NCBI RefSeq assembly: GCF_001428045.1
Contig: NZ_LMSD01000004.1
Span: forward strand, 194,497 to 258,496
Source of the DNA: Paenibacillus sp. Soil750
GTDB lineage: Bacteria; Bacillota; Bacilli; Paenibacillales; NBRC-103111
Direction: 5' to 3'
Length of the DNA stretch: 64,000 bases
Below, one piece after another: positions 19,239 through 25,856 of this stretch (the stretch's first letter is position 1; each line of letters opens with the position of its first letter). The notes beneath the pieces are model-generated. The model did not search any database and had not been told where the DNA came from. It saw only the letters and a list, made by a program, of their open reading frames with translations. Both the position numbers and the translations under genes were made by a program.

Positions 19239-21938
19239 TTAAAACTCCTCCAATCGTAAAAATCCCTCGGAGTTAATATCGATTTTATTTTTAATAACTG
19301 GCAACGCTACTAATTTGGAAGATGATTTCTTGCTTTGTGTTTCTTTTTTAGTCAGCAATTCTTCTGACTTTCCACCTTTAATAACTTCAAAAATAGATTT
19401 TTGCTCATTATCCTTAAGCCGTTGTTTTTGCAATACTTCCTCTGCCTCAGCGGACTTAAGAAATTGGACAAGTTTCGCAGCAGAAATTTCATCACCAGTC
19501 TTGCCGTGTAGTTTCTGTCTTCTCCTGAGTTCGTCCGCTGCAAGCATTAACTCTTTCTCCGTTCTATTAGCCATGGACTTGTAATGCGTTGAATTTAGCA
19601 TTATCCACTGATTTAAGAAATAGGCATACGCTATTCCCATATTGTAGGGGTCATAACGAACAGGAATTTGCTTGCCTTCAATTTCAGGATGCAATAATTT
19701 GTCTGACCAATAATAAAACCTGTTCATTTTAACTCCTTTACCTGGTTCTACTTTGGCCGTTCCTTTACGAGTAGTAGGTAAAGATAGCATCTGAAAAGTC
19801 TCATCGTACTTAATAAATGCGAATTGCCTTCTCCCTGTTAGCGCAACCGATTGAAGAAACGCATCCCGCGGAGAAAGACCTACGGCTTGATGATCGCTTG
19901 TATCATAAACTTCGTATGCCCATTCCTTTAATTTCTCGAAGAGACTACCAAGATTCCAAACAGCAAGATTTTTAGGGTTGACCTCTTTAGTAACTTGTCT
20001 TACATTTTTAGTTGCCTGTGTATTCCCAAGTAAGTTATGGACAAAAGTTGTATTAGTGGTGCCAAAAAGTCTTTCGCAAACCGAACCAAATCGAGGTTTT
20101 GCACCAGGCCGTTCCAACTTAACTACTTTATTATACGCCAGCATAGAGTCGAAATAGACACTATGAAATTCTTTACCACCGTCGACGACGAGTTTCTGGG
20201 GAAGTTTCGAAAACCTTTTCACACATTCACGAAGAACCATCATGCATGTCCTATAACTGGGCGGATCAAAAGTAATGTATACCACTAACAACCTTCTGCT
20301 AAAAGCATCAACTAAGAACGTTGCCCAAGGGCGCCCTAAATTTTTTCCCGTTCTTGAACAAACAAGTTCGATATCTAATTCTGTGTGATCGATATGGCAA
20401 ATCTCAAAAGCACGATCACCATGACGCGGAGTTTGTTGATCAAGTTCAAGATAGACGGGTTCACTATTGTATGCAGCCTTATGCCCTTCTCTCTTTCTTT
20501 TTTGCTCATGTTTTGGCCTCTCGTCTACCATCGTACTGAAAGTACGAAAACTCGGCGCTATATGTCCTTGATTCTTTAAAGCATCCACCAACAACCTGTA
20601 CACCGTACTTTTATTCCTTCTTACTGGGGTTTCATAATACTGTTCAATAAAACTATTTATGATCCCCAATACTTCTGTTGAAAACCTACTGTATGCATTA
20701 CCTTGCGTACTAGTTCGAGGTAATAAGCCAAGGAAACCATTATTATATTGTACTTCGGCTTCTTTAAAATTTTTTACCCAGTGCCTCAGCGTTCTCACCG
20801 AGAGACCGGCCGGTACAACAGATTCTTCAATGTACATCATTACATGTTTAAATTTACGATTTGCCTCCATTAATTGATCCTTACTCGCGCCTTTTATGAT
20901 ATTCAATGCAGTATCACCCTTGGAATCCTTCACTTGTAATCCTCGAATTAATCCTTCCTTTGCTAGTGCTTTAAATACGGCTATAGGTACGTTTATTGAC
21001 TTTTCATCTTCACTCAATAGGGTGTACGTGGTCTCTCCAATATTCAAGAAAGTATATTTTCGACCATCCCATTGAATGCAGCTGCCTACTTCGATGTCAA
21101 TTATGTTTGAGTGTATACTCCTTTCAATTTCGACTTCCTTAACATTCATAAAGGCTTTGGCGACTTCTTTATTCAAAAAAACTTTTACAATATCAGAATC
21201 TGCAAGAGGTTCCTTAAAGAGATCTAAATAAATTGATTTATTTAACAGCGAGGTATAAATTTCGTCGGGGTCCAAGGAATGAAGTACTATTAGGTCTTTA
21301 AGAGATATCCCAGGTTTATTTGAGACTATTTCAGTTAGTACATCCTCAAACTTAGTATCTACAGTGAGGGGGGTACGGAGCATATAATCATCAAGAAATA
21401 TCATATTCCGTTGGTAGGTTACATCAATTTCTCTATCTGTTCTTACACGGAAGGATAGTCCAAACTTTTTTGCGTACTCTTCAGCTGGAGGACAACGCCA
21501 GATGCCTTCGTCTAAAACATATCTAGTGGGATACTTGATCGCTAATTGCAATAAATCTTTTTCATGCTTCCATTCTTCCCAGCCGATCCAGTCATCCTCT
21601 ATAACAAAGAAGTCAGCAGTGTACAGATGACCATTATTTTTCACTTTATTATTTTTATCAGTAATTGAATATTGAATTGGAAAGGCAGGAGGTTGATCGT
21701 AATATTCAAGTACAGTCTCATCGTGTTCCTTTAAATAAATTGCCGCTAACTCTAATGTATGACTCTCGAATTGAATAGTCATGCCCATTTTAGTACTTGG
21801 GTAAAATCCTGTGACATTTCCTTTGCCACTTCGAACATTTCGAGACGGTGGTAATCCTCTAATGTTTTCAATGACCTTAACGGCTTGCTCGGAGAGATGA
21901 AGTTTCTGAGTAATAATCGAGAAGTCCTTGATGGCCAA
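19239..21938 (-). CDS. Natural TnsA-TnsB fusion transposase
   Basis: About 899 residues. TTG at 21938 is preferred because GAGGTG lies 6 nt upstream; the upstream GTG at 21947 would overlap that site. Residues 1-180 are TnsA-like: FESHTLE, Y-T-A-D-F-F, and W-E-E-W-K give the E...D...E-x-K nuclease set (near 63, 109, 122/124). From about 200 onwards it is TnsB-like: HTH regions, then a DDE core with H-I-D-H-T-E-L-D (near 517), V-V-D-G-G-K-E-F (near 586) and G-S-V-C-E-R (near 622). The D-to-E spacing of 35 is typical. The fusion cuts both strands at each end and joins them to target DNA. Fused TnsAB proteins are known in some Tn7 relatives. Confidence 0.93.
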   Translation of the reverse strand: MAIKDFSIITQKLHLSEQAVKVIENIRGLPPSRNVRSGKGNVTGFYPSTKMGMTIQFESHTLELAAIYLKEHDETVLEYYDQPPAFPIQYSITDKNNKVKNNGHLYTADFFVIEDDWIGWEEWKHEKDLLQLAIKYPTRYVLDEGIWRCPPAEEYAKKFGLSFRVRTDREIDVTYQRNMIFLDDYMLRTPLTVDTKFEDVLTEIVSNKPGISLKDLIVLHSLDPDEIYTSLLNKSIYLDLFKEPLADSDIVKVFLNKEVAKAFMNVKEVEIERSIHSNIIDIEVGSCIQWDGRKYTFLNIGETTYTLLSEDEKSINVPIAVFKALAKEGLIRGLQVKDSKGDTALNIIKGASKDQLMEANRKFKHVMMYIEESVVPAGLSVRTLRHWVKNFKEAEVQYNNGFLGLLPRTSTQGNAYSRFSTEVLGIINSFIEQYYETPVRRNKSTVYRLLVDALKNQGHIAPSFRTFSTMVDERPKHEQKRKREGHKAAYNSEPVYLELDQQTPRHGDRAFEICHIDHTELDIELVCSRTGKNLGRPWATFLVDAFSRRLLVVYITFDPPSYRTCMMVLRECVKRFSKLPQKLVVDGGKEFHSVYFDSMLAYNKVVKLERPGAKPRFGSVCERLFGTTNTTFVHNLLGNTQATKNVRQVTKEVNPKNLAVWNLGSLFEKLKEWAYEVYDTSDHQAVGLSPRDAFLQSVALTGRRQFAFIKYDETFQMLSLPTTRKGTAKVEPGKGVKMNRFYYWSDKLLHPEIEGKQIPVRYDPYNMGIAYAYFLNQWIMLNSTHYKSMANRTEKELMLAADELRRRQKLHGKTGDEISAAKLVQFLKSAEAEEVLQKQRLKDNEQKSIFEVIKGGKSEELLTKKETQSKKSSSKLVALPVIKNKIDINSEGFLRLEEF

Positions 21939-21998
21939 TTCGCTCACCTCATATTGTTAGATTATTCAAATAATTCTCCATGTAAATTAATAATCCTA

Positions 21999-22039
21999 CC
22001 ACATGTAGATGTTTTTTTCAAAAAAAGTTCTACATGTAG
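21999..22039. promoter_or_regulatory. Palindromic ACATGTAG sites upstream of tnsAB
   Basis: Two copies of ACATGTAG (21999-22008 and 22030-22039; the second is the perfect palindrome CTACATGTAG) flank a T7/A7 spacer, so that the whole is an imperfect 18-bp inverted repeat. It lies between tniQ/tnsD and tnsAB, 60-90 bp before the tnsAB start. It may be an operator or an intraoperonic hairpin. Confidence 0.5.
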
Positions 22040-22063
22040 CATTTGTTGAGGAATAACACTTTC

Positions 22064-23389
22064 TCAGTCCACCTTTGTTTTCAGGAAATTGTAGTACTTT
22101 TTGACTTCCATTTCGCGCAAGATAGCAGGACGATTAAGCTTTGTCTCAATTTTGCGGACCGTAGGTATTTGTCCGGTATCAATTAAAGAAATAAAAGCCC
22201 TTGAAACTTCTCCTGTTAATTTAGTTAGCCTCAATCCCTTAAGCCCAGCTTTGTAATACTTATTCATCCTAGTCTGCAATTTACATATTGGCCTGAAGTA
22301 CTTATATAATGTCTTTTTATTACATTGCAGCTCACCGGCAATCTGGGTTACATTGATCCGCATATTTTTCCGGTTCATTATCACTTGTTCAAGATCCTTT
22401 CCAACTTCAGGAATCGATTTTGCTGTAAGGAAGACATTTTCCTTCTTGATCCTTGTATTCACAATTACAAATTTCCCATTCTTCCCAAGTGAACTACCTG
22501 AGTAAAACGCAACAAGAGTTACATCACACTTATTACAAATCCTGAGCGCATCGTCTAGTGTAGGTAAATTCTTTCCGGAATACCATCCCCAGAACGTTGT
22601 TTTAGGCACGCCAACAAACTTCGCATACTCAGATACATTACCACCAGTAAATTGATCGACAAGTCTAGATAATGTCCACGTCACATCAGCACTTTCAAAG
22701 CGTCCCCACTGTGAGGAAAGCAGCTCTTCAATCAGTTTAGCTCTATAAACATCCCAATCACTAGCAACTCCTTCACTAGTATCCAATTCCTCAATGCCTA
22801 GCCAGTTAGAACACTTGGGACAGTAGCCGGATTTACTTCGACCATCTAACATCGGAATATTGCTGCAGCAATTATTACATTTCTCCAACAGGTTTATTTG
22901 ATGTTTTAGACAGACATTTACAGGTCGTATTGACCATAATAGTGGTTCAAATACCATCTCTTCTTGATGCCTCATTTCATCGAAACAGCGAGGACACCAT
23001 GCTTTATTAGGTCTATATAGCCCTCTAGTTGGAATCACACTCTTAAATCTCAAAAGAGTCAGTTGATCGATGGTATTTATTCCAGTTAGAGCTGATATCA
23101 TCTCTATAAATTCATTCGCAACATTTGAAAGCCCGTTTATTAAGTGAGCTGACGTATAAAAGCCGCTACCTCCATTATTCATGTAATCCTTATTTAAGTA
23201 CGGAAAAAAGATTTTTGAGAACATGGAACCCGTTCTTACACAATGCGCTTTCGCAAGCCGAGTTATATAGCTTGTCAATGATTCTACATATCCGGTTTTT
23301 AATCCAATCGGTTGAAGGGAATACAATTCGCTTACCAGTTTTGAATGGGGGTTATCATCGATTAGTTCCAACTTAGCGTAAATATCCAT
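22064..23389 (-). CDS. TniQ/TnsD-like target selector with C-terminal HTH domains
   Basis: 441 residues. The N-terminus is TniQ (LYSLQPIGLKTGYVESLTS), followed by zinc clusters (W-C-P-R-C, C-L-K-H, C-N-N-C, Y-C-P-K-C). After residue 220 come two helix-turn-helix-like segments, one of XRE type (VSEYAKFVGVPKTTFWGWYSGKN) and one near 355-375 (NVTQIAGELQCNKKTLYKYF). TnsD proteins use such regions to bind a conserved chromosomal gene. The right end of the element lies just behind ssrA, so I infer that this protein recognises the end of ssrA. GGGGG lies 7 nt before the ATG. The gene overlaps the preceding small ORF by 17 bp and precedes tnsAB by about 125 bp. Confidence 0.85.
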   Translation of the reverse strand: MDIYAKLELIDDNPHSKLVSELYSLQPIGLKTGYVESLTSYITRLAKAHCVRTGSMFSKIFFPYLNKDYMNNGGSGFYTSAHLINGLSNVANEFIEMISALTGINTIDQLTLLRFKSVIPTRGLYRPNKAWCPRCFDEMRHQEEMVFEPLLWSIRPVNVCLKHQINLLEKCNNCCSNIPMLDGRSKSGYCPKCSNWLGIEELDTSEGVASDWDVYRAKLIEELLSSQWGRFESADVTWTLSRLVDQFTGGNVSEYAKFVGVPKTTFWGWYSGKNLPTLDDALRICNKCDVTLVAFYSGSSLGKNGKFVIVNTRIKKENVFLTAKSIPEVGKDLEQVIMNRKNMRINVTQIAGELQCNKKTLYKYFRPICKLQTRMNKYYKAGLKGLRLTKLTGEVSRAFISLIDTGQIPTVRKIETKLNRPAILREMEVKKYYNFLKTKVD

Positions 23390-23711
23390 GCCTATGCCCC
23401 CGCTTAAGTCTGTTTAACTTCTTCTTACTCTCCTTATAAATTTCAATAAGGCTATGATATTGATTTAGTTCATCCTGATCAAAAATTTTGAACTGAATGA
23501 TACTGCAGAGCTCGAGATTATGATCGGGAAGAAACAGATGAGACCTATCTGACGAATCATATAATACAGAAATACTCCAATCTCCACTACTAATTGCTTT
23601 GTGAAACCATTGTTCTCGGACTGCTCTCCTGCCAGAGTAAAGCCAATGATGAAGACGAATACCTAAAGGTGTAACGGACGCAATGTCTGACTGATATTCT
23701 TCGTTAATCAT
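23373..23711 (-). CDS. Small protein at the head of the tns operon, unknown
   Basis: About 112 residues from the ATG at 23711 (GGGGG 5 nt upstream); a TTG at 23723 is possible but would overlap that site. The sequence is soluble, with aromatic and charged residues (LHHWLYSGRRAVREQWF, then W-S-I-S-V-L-Y) and a basic C-terminus (KKKLNRLKRGHRHGY). I do not recognise it. Its 17-bp overlap with the TnsD-like gene and its first position in the operon suggest a regulatory or accessory role in transposition. Confidence 0.6.
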   Translation of the reverse strand: MINEEYQSDIASVTPLGIRLHHWLYSGRRAVREQWFHKAISSGDWSISVLYDSSDRSHLFLPDHNLELCSIIQFKIFDQDELNQYHSLIEIYKESKKKLNRLKRGHRHGYLR

Positions 23712-23929
23712 AAAGTCCCCCAAATCCTTTATTGTTATTATCGATATTTTTATAATAATTTATTTCTAACTAAATATTAATAGTGAATCGCTACCTCAAC
23801 TTCCAATCGAAGACTCTTCGACCAAAAACAAACCATTTCCCCACAGAATTTTAAGAACAATTATATATAGGCTATTTTCTTGTAGTTGCAAAAAGTGTGT
23901 TAAAATACTGACGAATAGGAGGTGTTGTA

Positions 23930-24829
23930 TTGCCCGATTACAAAGTGCAAGGTACTACTTTCCACGGAATCGTCGTTGATGAGTTTGTAACGGCACCTTC
24001 CGAAAAAGTTGCGCTGGGATATGTAAAGCAGAGGTATGGTAGCAATTTAAAGAAGCCATTTCAAATCTTCACATTAAGACGTATTGAAGACCTAACTGAA
24101 GTTCCAAGCGGTACTTTACCGCAGCCCATAGAGCCCGTACTAACCGATTCTGAGGCACTAGAAATCGCTTGGAAAATCAAACGGAATGAAGCTATAGCCA
24201 ATAGTGAGCTAATTCGTTTTAAATCATATTTCCGACCTCTTATAAAGAGAGTAGTTAGGGAACTGTGGAACGATGTCACTATCATGACTCGAGAGGAATT
24301 GGAGGAACAACTGTATGAGGATATCATTACGGAGTTTATTCCAAAATACTCACGTGATCGCGGCAAACTTCTAACCCTTATTCGAATCAAGGTAGAAAGC
24401 AGGGTCAAAAGGATCTGGAAGAGAGAAAAGTATGTGAACGCCGATAACTCGTCCTCCGCTAAGCCTAAGCAATTTATTCTCGAGCAGTATGCTCTTGCTT
24501 CCCAGCATTCTCCGAAGGTTGAGTTAAGTCGGGAGGAGCAACGAAAATGGGTGTTGCAATCTTGTGTGGAGATCGCTAATGGACATCATCTCCCTTTACC
24601 CGAACGGCGAACATTGTTTCAATGGGTTGTTCAACTGGGAATACATCTGCAAATCCTTCGCAGACCGAGACAGATCCAGGTGATGGAACTGGTTTATGGT
24701 CAACGTGAATTAATGGAGAAGGAAGCAGCTGATTTACTAGGTGTCACTCAACCAACTTTGAATTTAACCAAGAATAGAGCGGAGAGAAACATTTTGCTCG
24801 AAGCAAAAAAAGAATTGAAAAAAATTTAA
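23930..24829 (+). CDS. Sigma-70-like regulatory protein carried by the transposon
   Basis: 299 residues; TTG start with AGGAGG 7 nt upstream. An N-terminal ~60-residue alpha/beta module (Y-K-V-Q-G-T-T-F-H-G-I-V-V-D-E-F) precedes a sigma region 2-like helical part (about 95-170: FKSYFRPLIKRVVRELW ... YEDIITEFIPKYSRDRGK). The C-terminus is a region 4-like HTH (RQIQVMELVYGQRELMEKEA, then ADLLGVTQPTLNLTKNRAER). It is divergent from the tns operon, separated by about 220 bp, so it may control transposition or cargo genes. Region 2 looks degenerate, so it could be an anti-terminator or DNA-binding relative rather than a true sigma factor. Confidence 0.65.
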   Translation: MPDYKVQGTTFHGIVVDEFVTAPSEKVALGYVKQRYGSNLKKPFQIFTLRRIEDLTEVPSGTLPQPIEPVLTDSEALEIAWKIKRNEAIANSELIRFKSYFRPLIKRVVRELWNDVTIMTREELEEQLYEDIITEFIPKYSRDRGKLLTLIRIKVESRVKRIWKREKYVNADNSSSAKPKQFILEQYALASQHSPKVELSREEQRKWVLQSCVEIANGHHLPLPERRTLFQWVVQLGIHLQILRRPRQIQVMELVYGQRELMEKEAADLLGVTQPTLNLTKNRAERNILLEAKKELKKI

Positions 24830-24984
24830 AAACGTCTATATTTTGATGGACGAGCTGGGGAACTAAATATTCGACAAGGTTATCCTGTCACTCGGTATCG
24901 AATTCAACGTTAACGTGATTATTTCTATTCTTATTCATTGATGATCGATCCTCTCTATTGCACATTTAAATGCTTATTATCGGA

Positions 24985-25004
24985 AGCCTCTAAAGAGGCT
25001 TTTT
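24985..25004 (+). terminator. Terminator-like hairpin 1 of the tract
   Basis: Stem AGCCTC/GAGGCT with a TAAA loop and T5. Confidence 0.6.
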
Positions 25005-25117
25005 CAGTTTCTTAACCTAAGAGGCTTTCTATTAGGGTAAAGGACGAAACTACTCTGACTAGCCCTAGAATACGTCTTGAGGGCTAACACCAACTGAATA
25101 GATTATGATTCTTAAAT

Positions 25118-25139
25118 AGGCCCAAAATGGGCCTTTTTC
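25118..25139 (+). terminator. Terminator-like hairpin 2 of the tract
   Basis: Stem AGGCCC/GGGCCT with a 5-nt loop and T5. Confidence 0.65.
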
Positions 25140-25210
25140 TGTTTATACCCGTTTAAACTCTCCCTTCCTCGTGTCGCCTCTAACTCTGTATGGCCATGGA
25201 GCATATTTTA

Positions 25211-25233
25211 TTAGCCCTAAATGGGTATTTTTA
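25211..25233 (+). terminator. Weak terminator-like hairpin 3 of the tract
   Basis: Short stem TAGCCC/GGGTA with a T-rich tail. It is weaker than its neighbours. Confidence 0.35.
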
Positions 25234-25249
25234 GTTTCTCTTTAATCAG

Positions 25250-25273
25250 GCCTCTTATAAAGAGGCTTTTTTT
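25250..25273 (+). terminator. Terminator-like hairpin 4 of the tract
   Basis: Stem GCCTCTT/AAGAGGC with a short loop and T7. Confidence 0.7.
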
Positions 25274-25319
25274 GTTTTCAAATTTTCTCATACAACTTCA
25301 TATTTTCCATTTTATATAA

Positions 25320-25367
25320 AGGCCCGAGTGGGTTGCCGGTTACGGCAGCCTACTTGGGCCTTTTTTT
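25320..25367 (+). terminator. Very strong terminator-like hairpin 5 of the tract
   Basis: Uninterrupted 19-bp stem (AGGCCCGAGTGGGTTGCCG paired with CGGCAGCCTACTTGGGCCT, allowing four G-T pairs), a 4-nt loop and T7. Confidence 0.85.
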
Positions 25368-25390
25368 GTTTTCCGCAAAAAACGTGGGTT

Positions 25391-25418
25391 AAGCGCTGGT
25401 TTTCCAGCGCTTTTTTTA
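25391..25418 (+). terminator. Terminator-like hairpin 6, directly before the toxin-like gene
   Basis: Perfect 9-bp stem AAGCGCTGG/CCAGCGCTT with a TTTT loop, followed by T-rich sequence. It ends 33 bp before the ATG at 25451, leaving little room for a promoter, so it may act as an attenuator in the leader. Confidence 0.8.
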
Positions 25419-25450
25419 TTTCCCACACAACTAAAAGGAGCGAAGAAATC

Positions 25451-25714
25451 ATGAAAAAATTTATCGATTGGGTAAGTGAACCAGCCTCCAAATACCCTGT
25501 TTTCAAGGGGATGCAGAGGACTAAAAAGATATGTAAAGGGGAAGTGATTTACCAAGATCCAAGGACAGGCTGGTACTATCACAAAGATAATCTCCATGGC
25601 GAGGTAGAGGTATACAACAAACAAGGGAAGCACAAGGGTGTTATGAACCCGGATGGAACATGGCATAAAAAGAAAGGGAAAGATTCGACAAAGACACTGA
25701 AAGGGATTATCTAA
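25451..25714 (+). CDS. Free-standing colicin E3-type rRNase-like protein (putative toxin)
   Basis: 87 residues; AAGGAG 10 nt before the ATG. The central motif W-Y-Y-H-K-D-N-L-H-G-E-V-E-V-Y followed by G-K-H-K-G-V-x-N-P-D-G resembles the cytotoxic domain of colicin E3/cloacin DF13. Its D46, H49 and E53 have the same 0/+3/+7 spacing as the catalytic Asp-His-Glu of colicin E3, which cuts 16S rRNA at the decoding site. The catalytic Arg of E3 has no obvious counterpart; the tail is Lys-rich. There are no receptor or translocation domains, no signal peptide and no adjacent immunity-protein gene. The gene is bracketed by a terminator series and by its own terminator. A translation-stopping toxin used in defence is inferred; activity is unproven. 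Confidence 0.6.
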   Translation: MKKFIDWVSEPASKYPVFKGMQRTKKICKGEVIYQDPRTGWYYHKDNLHGEVEVYNKQGKHKGVMNPDGTWHKKKGKDSTKTLKGII

Positions 25715-25717
25715 CTG

Positions 25718-25772
25718 AAGGAACTTATACGGGATCTGCGATAGCCGCGTAGCTAGGTCCCGTATTCCTTTT
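25718..25772 (+). terminator. Terminator after the toxin-like gene
   Basis: Stem AAGGAA..ATACGGGA pairing with TCCCGTAT.TCCTT and a short T-run, starting a few bases after the TAA. It separates the toxin-like gene from the following nuclease-helicase operon. Confidence 0.7.
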
Positions 25773-25856
25773 GGAGGAAAAAAGTACTAATAGCAAGTCA
25801 TCGTCTCATGGTATTATTTTACTATAAAAATCCTTATTGGGTAGGTGTAGCTTTGA

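Larger units (their letters stand above)
24830..25450. other. Non-coding tract with a series of terminator hairpins
   Basis: About 620 bp without a credible gene. At least five terminator-like hairpins, all T-tailed on the plus strand, lie between 24985 and 25418, plus one stem without a T-run at 25060-25087. The toxin-like gene begins 33 bp after the last one. Confidence 0.7.

Noticed and set aside
24830..25450. CRISPR array or guide-RNA locus
   Set aside because: The repeated elements are individual terminator hairpins with different stems and irregular spacing; there are no constant repeats, spacers or Cas genes anywhere in the window.
25328..25714. A longer 128-residue form of the toxin-like protein
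   Set aside because: The extension would be translated through two strong terminator hairpins and has no ribosome site, whereas the ATG at 25451 has AAGGAG.
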